The notes beneath the pieces are model-generated. The model saw only the letters and a list, made by a program, of their open reading frames with translations, searched no databases and was not told where the DNA came from. 5,825 nucleotides of DNA from assembly GCA_023488835.1 (NCBI GenBank), contig JAMDCS010000053.1, forward strand, positions 1 through 5,825, written 5' to 3'. Origin of the DNA: Candidatus Bathyarchaeota archaeon. Lineage in GTDB: Archaea; Thermoproteota; Bathyarchaeia; Bathyarchaeales; UBA233. Below, one piece after another: positions 1 through 4,907 of the stretch (the first letter of the stretch is position 1; the number at the start of each line of letters is the position of its first letter). Made by a program: the position numbers and the translations under genes.

Positions 1-501
1 TTCCACATGTTTGACGCTATGACAGGAAAGTATATTCTCAGTATTGTCAACTGCAGTTCGATGACGCTTACAGAAGATGCTAACGGCAACTTGATAGGTT
101 ACTTTGTTAACTCTACTAATGCAAATGCCCCGACGCTAAACATGTGGAACTCTACCAGAAGCATAAACATAGGTCAAGGGGGTAGTCAAAGTAGCGGGTA
201 TCCCACAGGGCTTGCAGACAATTGGATGTGGAGACCTCGTCTAAATGCAGTTCTGCCTTTTTACGTTGGAATACAATGGACAGCGCCATTGGCAACTAAC
301 CTTTCAGGTCAGCCTATCCGTCTCAGTATCGGCGCAATTAACAGCGGCGCAATACTTATGACACAAGGAAGCGCTTCTTCTGGTGCATTCCAACGTAAAA
401 AGGCAGAACTGCATTCCAACTCGGCTGGCAAATTGAAGCAGGCTATAGTTCAGACGACGGACACCAGCTATGGGCCCCACTCAATCGAACGGAAGTTATG
501 A
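1..501 (+). CDS. PQQ-like beta-propeller surface protein, N-terminal fragment (5' partial, frameshifted)
   Basis: The reading frame is already open at base 1 (Phe-His before the first Met at 7), so the true start lies upstream of the window. The visible part, with motifs such as MFDAMTGKYIL, WMWRPRLNA and SGAILMTQGSASSGAFQ, resembles the propeller region of large secreted PQQ-repeat proteins recalled from bathyarchaeal genomes. It has several N-x-S/T sequons, as expected for an exported glycoprotein. Only about residues 1-131 of this frame (to near base 396) are genuine. The remaining 30 or so residues, up to the stop at 499-501, are out-of-frame reading, because the adjacent frame from 399 gives TAFQLGWQIEAGYSSDDG, which continues the propeller directly into the next entry. 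The two entries are therefore one gene with an apparent one-base loss in an A5 run. No enzymatic role can be assigned. The protein is probably on the cell surface, anchored through its C-terminus. Confidence 0.8.
   Translation, partial: FHMFDAMTGKYILSIVNCSSMTLTEDANGNLIGYFVNSTNANAPTLNMWNSTRSINIGQGGSQSSGYPTGLADNWMWRPRLNAVLPFYVGIQWTAPLATNLSGQPIRLSIGAINSGAILMTQGSASSGAFQRKKAELHSNSAGKLKQAIVQTTDTSYGPHSIERKL
394..404 (+). other. Frameshift site in the PQQ-like gene
   Basis: The upstream frame reads CGT AAA AAG here, while the downstream frame reads AAA GGC AGA ACT. Restoring one A to the A5 run at 397-401 would give Arg-Lys-Lys-Gly-Arg-Thr-Ala-Phe-Gln-Leu and join the two halves without a gap. The downstream frame has a TAA at 396-398, so it cannot extend upstream. 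The site is not a canonical X-XXY-YYZ slippery heptamer, because that would need six A's, so a mutation or a homopolymer sequencing error is more likely than programmed frameshifting. Confidence 0.75.
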
Positions 502-1577
502 ATTCAAGGATAATTTCCGGCTCTACTTGCGCAGCAAGCGGCGTCTATGTTCAATTCGATTCAAGCGCGCTGACAGCCACAGGTTACAGTCTTTTCACAG
601 GCAACAAATTATGGGGACCAATTGAACTACCCAATATTAGTCCTTTCAGTTCCCTTGGACAGCAGAATTGCATCGCTAACGGAGTAATTTACGATTGGAC
701 ATACGGAGGAGACATTTATGCTATTAATTTGGCTGATGGCAAGATCCTTTGGCAGTATCACTCCAGAGCCGCCGATTTAGAGTCCCCATATGGTATATGG
801 CCACTGTGGACTTTCTCTGTAGGATCAATCGCTGATGGTAAGTTGTTTGTTCCTGAAGGCCACATGTACAGTCCGCCACTTTTCCATGAAGCAAGGCAAC
901 TAGCGATAAACATCACTGATGGTAGCACGGTATGGTATATTGATGCTTTCGACGTTACCAGTGCTCCTGCAATCTCTGACGGCATCATGACAACACTCAA
1001 TGCTTATGACAACCAGATTTATGCCTGGGGTAAGGGACCAAGCGCTACTACTGTTGAGGTTCAACCCTTTGGTTCAGCAATGGTGATAAGAGGAACAGTT
1101 GTCGACATTTCTGCAGGCACAAAACAAGAAGCACCAGCTGCAAACTTCCCTTTTGGTGTTCCATGCGTATCTGACGCAAGTATGACTAACTTTATGGAAG
1201 CCGTATACATGCAGCAACCTATGCCGGCCAACACAACCGGTGTTCCAGTCAGCATTAACGTTCTTGACTCCAACGGCAACTTCAGGGAAATCGGACGCAC
1301 CACAAGCGACGGCTCCGGCATGTACACTCTCACTTGGACGCCAGACATACCAGGCGATTATACTGTGGTCGCTAGCTTTGAAGGCTCAGAAGCATATTAT
1401 TCATCATCCGCTGAAACATCTTTCACTGTCGGGGTTCCAGCGCCAACAGCATCTCCAACTCCAATCGCAGCATTATCCGTGGCTGACCAATACTTCATTC
1501 CCGCAATCGCAGGATTATTTGTTTTCATGGGCATCATCGGTGTCGCAATAATACTATTCATCAGAAAACGACCATAA
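498..1577 (+). CDS. PQQ-like beta-propeller / Ig-like surface protein, C-terminal part with membrane anchor
   Basis: This is the continuation of the preceding entry in another frame; the ATG at 498 is an internal Met, and genuine coding in this frame begins near 399. Residues 1-180 hold propeller blades, with PQQ-type motifs at SLFTGNKLWGP (31-41), IYAINLADGKILWQY (73-87) and AINITDGSTVWYIDA (136-150). Residues about 185-312 form an Ig-like beta-sandwich that includes TWTPDIPGDYTVVASFEGSE. A Pro/Thr/Ser linker follows (314-322), then one hydrophobic helix (about 332-355) and a basic end, IRKRP. This layout indicates an extracellular protein held by a C-terminal anchor, with adhesion or S-layer association as guesses. 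The ligand is unknown, and PQQ-like folds often bind no cofactor. The end is homologous to the remnant at 4886-5181. A T-rich terminator follows. Whether the gene works depends on whether the frameshift is real. Confidence 0.85.
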   Translation: MNSRIISGSTCAASGVYVQFDSSALTATGYSLFTGNKLWGPIELPNISPFSSLGQQNCIANGVIYDWTYGGDIYAINLADGKILWQYHSRAADLESPYGIWPLWTFSVGSIADGKLFVPEGHMYSPPLFHEARQLAINITDGSTVWYIDAFDVTSAPAISDGIMTTLNAYDNQIYAWGKGPSATTVEVQPFGSAMVIRGTVVDISAGTKQEAPAANFPFGVPCVSDASMTNFMEAVYMQQPMPANTTGVPVSINVLDSNGNFREIGRTTSDGSGMYTLTWTPDIPGDYTVVASFEGSEAYYSSSAETSFTVGVPAPTASPTPIAALSVADQYFIPAIAGLFVFMGIIGVAIILFIRKRP

Positions 1578-1594
1578 ATCATTGCAATCAAAAT

Positions 1595-1610
1595 CCCTTT
1601 TCTTTTTTTA
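1595..1610 (+). terminator. T-tract terminator after the PQQ-like gene
   Basis: A pyrimidine-rich run (CCCTTTTCTTTTTTTA) starts 18 bases after the stop codon. Archaeal RNA polymerase terminates at T-tracts without needing a hairpin. A similar tract follows the gene ending at 4377. This is inferred from composition and position. Confidence 0.5.
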
Positions 1611-1657
1611 GTTTTACAGATCAGTAGAGGAGCCGCTAAGGGCTGAGAAGGCTTTAG

Positions 1658-1664
1658 AAAAAAA
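1658..1664 (-). terminator. T7 terminator after trpS
   Basis: Seven A's on the + strand read as T7 in the direction of trpS transcription, about 44 bases past its stop codon. Together with the T-tract at 1595-1610, it separates the two convergent genes. Composition is the only evidence. Confidence 0.4.
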
Positions 1665-1707
1665 TGTTTAGAAAGCGTAAATAATTTTTAGAATTGTTTC
1701 ATTAAAT

Positions 1708-2817
1708 TCATTTGCGCTTTATGTGGTATTGGTCGATGGTGTCTTTGGCTTTTTCCCTTCGTTTCTGGTGAGCTTGCAGGAACATGTTTAGTTTTTCAGC
1801 TATGTCTTTTTTGCATTCGCCACAGAGCATTTCGCCGCCCCTGCATCGGCGTTCGCGTTCAGCCAGTTTTTGGCTATCTTCTTCGAAGAGGAAGAAGTAG
1901 TATTGGAATATGCTGCAGACGGCTGGGTCAGCGCCACTTTTGCGTTGTTCCGCTGCTGTACCTTTGCCTCCTGTGAAGGCATTCCAGATTTTCTTTTTCA
2001 CGACCTCTGGCTGGTCCACGGTGAAAATGCTTGTTTCAGGCATGGAGGCGCTCATTTTTCCGCCTGCGCCTAAACCAGGGAGGAAGCGACAGTGGATCTG
2101 TGCGGGTTTGTAGTAGCCGAGTTTTTGGGCTATGTCGCGTGTCACTCGCCAGTATGGGTCTTGGTCGATGGCTGCTGGGATTAGTGCTGGTACGTTTTCG
2201 CCTGTGAGTTTTTTGTGTATGAAGCATGGTGCGGCTTGGATGGCTGGCCAGAAGACCCAGCCGATGTTTGTGCTGTCTTGGAATCCGAAGCTGCTGCGGG
2301 CGGTGCTGTAAGTTATGCGTTTGGCGACTTCCAACGTGATGTCATAGAGGAGGTCGATGTCTTGTGTGTCGTAGATTATGAAAGTGTCCTCAGGTTTGAA
2401 ACCGAGTGCGATAAGGTCAAGTGCGTTTTCGTAAGACCATTTTGCGGTGTTTTTGAGGTCTGCGTTGTCGCTGATGAGGTATTTTTCGTCGTCGGTTATT
2501 TGGAAATAAAGTCGAGTTTTGAATTTTTGTTGGATGTGGAGAGTAAATATCCATGGGACGAGGTGTCCGATGTGGACTGGTCCTGATGGTCCTCTGCCAG
2601 TGTAGAGGACAAATTTGGTGCCTTTATCGTAGAGGTCAAGCGCGGTGTCTAGGTCACGGTGGCTGAAGAAAATTTTTCTTTCGAGTTGGAGGTGGAGTTT
2701 GTCAGTGTGTTTTTCCACGCGCTCAAGCAACTGCGGCGTTAAGGGTTGGGTGCCGAAATCTTTTATGAGGCGTTCATAGTCTACTTTGCCCTTAACTTCC
2801 CAGGGGGTAACTACCAT
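1708..2817 (-). CDS. trpS: Tryptophanyl-tRNA synthetase (archaeal/eukaryotic type)
   Basis: A cytoplasmic class I aminoacyl-tRNA synthetase (EC 6.1.1.2) that charges tRNA-Trp using ATP and L-tryptophan. The 369 residues match the archaeal length. The N-terminus has VTPWEVKGKVDYERLI. The first class I signature is GPSGPVHIGH with HIGH at residues 82-85. ITDDEKY is at 107-113 and AAIDQDPYWRVTRD at 215-228, both typical of the archaeal/eukaryotic branch. KMSAS is at 254-258. The C-terminal region follows, with CRGGEMLCGECKK at 325-337. Four cysteines (C301, C325, C332, C335) have the spacing C-x23-C-x6-C-x2-C, close to the [4Fe-4S] site known in Thermotoga maritima TrpRS. The ATG at 2817 is chosen because it begins the conserved N-terminus and has a TATA-like box upstream; the ATG five bases earlier is out of frame. 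All catalytic motifs are intact. It stands alone, with no trp biosynthesis genes in view. Confidence 0.97.
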   Translation of the reverse strand: MVVTPWEVKGKVDYERLIKDFGTQPLTPQLLERVEKHTDKLHLQLERKIFFSHRDLDTALDLYDKGTKFVLYTGRGPSGPVHIGHLVPWIFTLHIQQKFKTRLYFQITDDEKYLISDNADLKNTAKWSYENALDLIALGFKPEDTFIIYDTQDIDLLYDITLEVAKRITYSTARSSFGFQDSTNIGWVFWPAIQAAPCFIHKKLTGENVPALIPAAIDQDPYWRVTRDIAQKLGYYKPAQIHCRFLPGLGAGGKMSASMPETSIFTVDQPEVVKKKIWNAFTGGKGTAAEQRKSGADPAVCSIFQYYFFLFEEDSQKLAERERRCRGGEMLCGECKKDIAEKLNMFLQAHQKRREKAKDTIDQYHIKRK

Positions 2818-2863
2818 TTCATTGTTGTTTTCTTCAGCGTTCGCCGTTTATGTTCACCAGTGC

Positions 2864-2872
2864 CTTTTAAAC
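2864..2872 (-). promoter_or_regulatory. TATA box of trpS
   Basis: On the minus strand this reads GTTTAAAAG, a good archaeal TATA element, centred about 50 bases upstream of the trpS ATG. With the usual spacing of about 25 bases, transcription would start near 2842 and leave a leader of about 25 nt. This is a sequence match only. Confidence 0.5.
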
Positions 2873-2956
2873 AAGAAAGGTTGTGTTTGGTGATATATGC
2901 TTTTTCGCGCTTGTGGCAGGTTTGGAAAAACAATTGGACACTTTTGTTATTGTTTG

Positions 2957-2966
2957 GTTTATTGAT
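2957..2966 (+). promoter_or_regulatory. Possible TATA box upstream of the stem-loop
   Basis: GTTTATTGAT is a moderate match to an archaeal TATA box. The usual spacing would put a start near 2988-2992, just before the stem-loop at 2994-3087, which is the main reason for listing it. The region is AT-rich, so a chance match is quite possible. Confidence 0.25.
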
Positions 2967-2993
2967 TTTCGTGGAATTAGCCCAAAAAGGAAG

Positions 2994-3087
2994 AGTTAAG
3001 CGGATCAGGCCATGCGCTAATAGGATAGGGCTTAAAAAGGGGGTGGGCAGACGCCTTCTCCTTGTTAGCAGCCAAATCCGCTCAACT
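2994..3087 (+). ncRNA. Long nested stem-loop, candidate structured RNA (strand uncertain)
   Basis: This 94-base element between divergent genes folds into nested helices. The outer stem pairs 2994-3005 (AGTTAAGCGGAT) with 3076-3087 (ATCCGCTCAACT), 11 of 12 pairs. Inside it GCTAA (3016-3020) pairs with TTAGC (3065-3069), AGGA (3022-3025) with TCCT (3059-3062), and AGGGC (3027-3031) with GCCTT (3053-3057, one G-U). The apical loop is about 21 nt with a G-rich part (GGGGGTGGGC). Apart from one asymmetric internal loop, the arms are nearly collinear. No tRNA T-arm, C/D boxes or GNRA/GGAA SRP loop are present, and no known family is recognised. It could be a small RNA on either strand, a regulatory structure upstream of trpS on the minus strand, or a miniature inverted-repeat remnant. 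The plus strand is favoured weakly because of the TATA-like box and the downstream T-run. Confidence 0.4.
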
Positions 3088-3133
3088 GTTGTTGGCTATC
3101 CCTTGCATTCCTACTTACTGGTAACTCGCCGCA

Positions 3134-3144
3134 AAAATATAAGG
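3134..3144 (+). promoter_or_regulatory. TATA-like box next to a palindrome
   Basis: AAAAATATAAG is an A/T-rich archaeal TATA-like element. The palindrome at 3153-3170 lies where transcription from this box would start, the arrangement expected of a repressed promoter. No gene begins soon after, and the gene at 3370 has a better box of its own, so its target is unclear. Confidence 0.25.
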
Positions 3145-3152
3145 TAATGTTG

Positions 3153-3170
3153 GTTACATATTGATGTAAC
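3153..3170. promoter_or_regulatory. Inverted repeat GTTACAT-n4-ATGTAAC, possible operator
   Basis: Two perfect 7-base half-sites (3153-3159 and 3164-3170) are separated by ATTG. Further complementarity (TTG outside on the left, CAA on the right, with one extra G) extends the symmetry. An 18-bp dyad in a non-coding stretch just past a TATA-like box suits a dimeric winged-helix regulator. A short hairpin is the alternative. The regulator is unknown. Confidence 0.35.
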
Positions 3171-3186
3171 AACCGCGAACAAACTT

Positions 3187-3204
3187 GCCTTTTTCTTAAA
3201 AAAG
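3187..3204 (+). terminator. Possible T-tract terminator
   Basis: GCCTTTTTCTTAAAAAAG contains a T5 run that can pair with the following A6. It lies about 100 bases past the 2994-3087 stem-loop and could end a short transcript covering it. Weak, because the surrounding DNA is AT-rich. Confidence 0.2.
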
Positions 3205-3335
3205 TCTGCCGAACCTTGCTTGTTTATGCTTCAAATATTGAGTATATGTGTTGAACTTTGATACAAATCTAACAATCGGTATGGCGAAAATAATGCACGA
3301 TGTATGGTTTTTTATATAAGTGTGTTAGTGCAAGC

Positions 3336-3347
3336 CTTTTATATTAA
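3336..3347 (+). promoter_or_regulatory. TATA box for the small gene at 3370
   Basis: CTTTTATATTAA fits the archaeal TATA consensus well. Its centre is about 27 bases upstream of the ATG at 3370, so the predicted start site falls at or next to the start codon, giving a leaderless mRNA. This supports 3370 over the earlier in-frame ATG at 3304, which would lie upstream of the box. A second box, TTTATATAAG at 3311-3320, is also present. Confidence 0.6.
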
Positions 3348-3369
3348 TAAGCAAGAAATAATATTAGGG

Positions 3370-3612
3370 ATGCCGATGGATAGAAATGAGGCAGTCACCT
3401 ACCTCAAAGAGCTTTTGAACCTTTGCAGTGATATGTCGCCTGAATCTATGTCTTTTGAAACACCGACCAATAGCGATTCTGTAGGCTACCGTGTTCATAT
3501 TAAGGGCAAAATTCACGATATAGACAGGCAAAGGGTAAAGGACGTTGCTAAAAAGTATAATTTAGTAGTAAAAGAAGACTCTGATGGCGTTGTTGTGTAC
3601 AAGCTTAGGTAA
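3370..3612 (+). CDS. Small conserved archaeal hypothetical protein (80 aa)
   Basis: An 80-residue protein beginning MPMDRNEAVTYLKELL. It has an N-terminal amphipathic helix (about 4-18), a polar Ser/Met-rich middle, a beta-strand segment (GYRVHIKGKI), a second helix (DRQRVKDVAKKYNL) and a final strand (GVVVYKLR). It is soluble and charged, with no membrane segment, signal peptide or zinc motif. The layout resembles small alpha/beta hypothetical proteins recalled from Thaumarchaeota and Bathyarchaeia, whose function I do not know. The start is set at 3370 because the TATA box at 3336-3347 implies a leaderless message there; the ATG at 3376 is a near alternative, and 3304 would add 22 residues encoded by promoter DNA. 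It converges with the broken zinc-ribbon gene on the other strand and overlaps its end. Confidence 0.75.
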   Translation: MPMDRNEAVTYLKELLNLCSDMSPESMSFETPTNSDSVGYRVHIKGKIHDIDRQRVKDVAKKYNLVVKEDSDGVVVYKLR

Positions 3613-3837
3613 AATGTTTGATGATAACCATCAGTGGTCGCAAGTGTAGCCTTCGATGCAAAGGCAGAATTCAAATTCTTCTCGTAGGCTTTGCAAGCTC
3701 TTTACCGCAATTGGGGCAGTTGACCATGTGATACACTTATCAAAAGATCCGTTCATCAACGGATAGAAGGTTTGTTGGCTCATCCACTCAACCAAAGTCG
3801 CCAGTTCTTGCTCGGGCTGATCTTTGCGTTTTTTTTT
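3603..3837 (-). pseudogene. Frame-broken zinc-ribbon protein remnant
   Basis: No intact ORF covers this stretch, but on the minus strand consecutive pieces in different frames read as one small zinc ribbon. Piece 1 (3837-3724) starts KKKRKDQPEQELATL, then VEWMSQQTFYPLMNGS, and ends FDKCITW. Piece 2 (3724-3686) is VNCPNCGKELAKP. Piece 3 (3684-3634) is REEFEFCLCIEGYTCDH, ending at a TGA. Piece 4 (3632-3603) is DGYHQTFYLS. Adding one G to the ATGG at 3727-3724, removing one base near 3685 and adding one base after the His codon joins them into CPNC...CDHC, the paired cysteines of a Zn ribbon. Piece 3 shares piece 1's frame, so a plain ORF also runs through, but it loses CPNC. A decayed gene is likelier than a live one unless the indels are sequencing errors. 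The function is unknown; such proteins may bind nucleic acid or protein partners. Confidence 0.5.
3747..3764. repeat. Perfect 7-bp hairpin (ATCCGTT-catc-AACGGAT)
   Basis: Two perfectly complementary 7-base arms flank a 4-base loop. It lies inside the zinc-ribbon remnant, where it encodes part of YPLMNGS, so it may be a by-product of coding sequence. No T-run follows on either strand, which argues against a terminator. Confidence 0.35.
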
Positions 3838-3873
3838 GCTGTGTAGCTGTTTGTTGATCCGTAGTGAGTAGCG

Positions 3874-3881
3874 TTTATTAA
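3874..3881 (+). promoter_or_regulatory. TATA box for the secreted protein at 3913
   Basis: TTTATTAA lies 32-39 bases upstream of the ATG, so the predicted start site is about 3903-3905, leaving a leader under 10 nt. No Shine-Dalgarno sequence precedes the ATG, consistent with a near-leaderless message. Confidence 0.45.
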
Positions 3882-3912
3882 GACGTGATATGCAATATGC
3901 CTTGGGACAGCA

Positions 3913-4377
3913 ATGAAACTCAAAAAAACAGTCCTAATCCCCCTAATCGCCCTAGTCTTCATCGCAATAGCACTCTCAGCAGTAACCGCAGGTGTCCTCA
4001 TCGCCCAACAATCTGTTCCAGCCGCCGGAACCGTCGGCGGCAACATAACCAGCACCGTCAACATAGGTGTCTACAGCGACCCCGGCGCAACCGTCAACTG
4101 CACAAACATCGATTGGGGCAGCCTAAATTCAGGCGACACAGCAACCAAAACCGTCTACATCAAAAATACTGGTAACGTCTCCGAAACGCTGAGCATGACA
4201 GCTATAAACTGGAATCCTTCCACTGCCACCTCAACCCTGTCCTTAACATGGAGCCAAGAAGGTACCTCTTTAGTTGCGGGTGAAGTTGTGCCTGCAACGT
4301 TTACTCTGAATGTAGCAGCCGACACAGGGTCCTTATCCGACTTCAGCTTCAACATAGTCATCTCAGGTGCCGCATAA
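3913..4377 (+). CDS. Secreted or anchored beta-sandwich protein with N-terminal signal/anchor segment
   Basis: This 154-residue protein begins with a basic n-region (MKLKK) and a hydrophobic stretch (about 7-31), either a signal peptide cleaved near A-Q-Q (31-33) or an uncleaved anchor. The rest is a Thr/Ser/Asn-rich beta domain with VGVYSDPGATVNCTNIDWG-like strands, TKTVYIKNTGNVSETL (79-93) and a closing DFSFNIVISG. This pattern recalls archaeal extracellular Ig-like domains and, more loosely, the TasA/camelysin-type filament proteins exported through SipW-like peptidases. N-glycosylation sequons are at N44, N62 and N88. It probably sits on the cell surface; polymer formation is only a guess. 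The first half is strongly biased to C-ending codons compared with its flanks. It has its own TATA box and a T-rich terminator, so it is probably a single-gene unit. Confidence 0.8.
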   Translation: MKLKKTVLIPLIALVFIAIALSAVTAGVLIAQQSVPAAGTVGGNITSTVNIGVYSDPGATVNCTNIDWGSLNSGDTATKTVYIKNTGNVSETLSMTAINWNPSTATSTLSLTWSQEGTSLVAGEVVPATFTLNVAADTGSLSDFSFNIVISGAA

Positions 4378-4396
4378 CTGCCAACGTCGAATTGAG

Positions 4397-4412
4397 CTTC
4401 TCTTTCTTTTTA
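4397..4412 (+). terminator. T-rich terminator after the secreted protein
   Basis: CTTCTCTTTCTTTTTA begins about 20 bases past the stop. It resembles the pyrimidine tract at 1595-1610 after the PQQ-like gene, suggesting the same archaeal T-tract termination. Confidence 0.45.
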
Positions 4413-4478
4413 GCTATGTTAATAGAGTTAAATAGTTGAGCGGAAATATGGTAGAGAGTTAGAGGATGAGAGGGCAAC

Positions 4479-4907
4479 TTGCAGGTTAATGGCGGTTCAG
4501 CCAGCGGCTTAGCAGACGATAGAGCTAAAGCGCAGAAAAAACTGGTTGAAGAACTCAGAGTCCAATGGAAACTCTTGTGGAGTGAACGCTTAAACGATAA
4601 AATCCGAGCCGAAGATGTCTCCGTCGGAAACTACGAGTCCCTGCATGTGGAACGCGGCACCATCATTCACGCAACAAGAGATTTCAAGGCACTGAATTTT
4701 AAGGAAATCCTCGAGACACACATGGTTGCAAACCCTGACCGCTTCGTTCAGCCAGATAACCGCTCGGGCGGATGGAGCAAATTCGTAAAAACAGAAATTA
4801 TCAACCGCCAACACCAAAGAAACACACGTGCCATCGCCTATGTTCCCAAGAAGCAGGAAGGGCAACAGCCAAAGAAAGGCGGACGCGGCTGGCTACATAC
4901 AACCTAA
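4479..4907 (+). CDS. Unrecognised 142-aa protein (TTG start)
   Basis: I do not recognise this protein. It is soluble, with no membrane segment or signal peptide. Residues 12-45 form a charged helix (DDRAKAQKKLVEELRVQ, then WKLLWSERLNDKIR). A mixed core follows (VSVGNYESLHVERGTI, FKALNFKEILETHM, and FVQPDNRSGGWSKFVKTEI), and a basic tail ends KKQEGQQPKKGGRGW, which could bind nucleic acid. Codon use looks coding throughout. The start is uncertain: the TGA at 4467 closes the frame upstream, so the earliest start is the TTG at 4479. The nearby ATG at 4465 reads MRGQLAG and stops, so one missing base there may have broken the original start. A TATA-like TTAAATAG lies at 4429-4436. The C-terminus abuts the remnant of a PQQ/Ig gene, so its last residues may come from a junction rather than the original gene. 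Confidence 0.6.
   Translation: MQVNGGSASGLADDRAKAQKKLVEELRVQWKLLWSERLNDKIRAEDVSVGNYESLHVERGTIIHATRDFKALNFKEILETHMVANPDRFVQPDNRSGGWSKFVKTEIINRQHQRNTRAIAYVPKKQEGQQPKKGGRGWLHTT

Noticed and set aside
394..402. Programmed -1 frameshift in the PQQ-like gene
   Set aside because: The heptamer is TAAAAAG, not the canonical form, and no clear downstream stimulatory structure was seen.
498..501. ATGA overlap suggesting two translationally coupled genes
   Set aside because: The ATG lies in the middle of a propeller domain, and the downstream frame codes for propeller sequence from about 399, so this is one frameshifted gene.
1631..1644. AGCC-n6-GGCT hairpin between convergent genes
   Set aside because: A 4-bp stem is expected by chance, and T-tracts already explain termination.
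2215..2586. 123-aa Val/Glu/Asp-rich ORF on the + strand
   Set aside because: Antisense shadow of trpS; its composition is the complement of the synthetase codons.
2999..3082. tRNA gene (7-bp acceptor-like stem AGCGGAT/ATCCGCT)
   Set aside because: No T-arm with a GTTCRA-type loop precedes the 3' strand on either strand, and no anticodon arm fits.
2994..3087. SRP RNA helix 8 likeness: CAGG (3006-3009) opposite AGCAGCC (3067-3073)
   Set aside because: The placement mimics the SRP54-binding loop, but there is no GGAA/GNAR tetraloop on a short stem, the bases next to the loop do not pair, and no Alu domain or helix 5 is visible. Probably coincidence, though a covariance-model scan would settle it.
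2746..3147. 133-aa ORF on the + strand
   Set aside because: It starts inside trpS on the opposite strand, has implausible composition (Phe/Leu runs then Arg-rich) and covers the trpS promoter and the stem-loop.
3304..3369. 22-residue N-terminal extension of the small gene
   Set aside because: These bases contain the TATA boxes, and the leaderless start predicted at 3370 fits better.
3780..4064. 94-aa ORF on the - strand
   Set aside because: Mostly antisense to the signal segment of the 3913 gene; the zinc-ribbon pieces lie in other frames.
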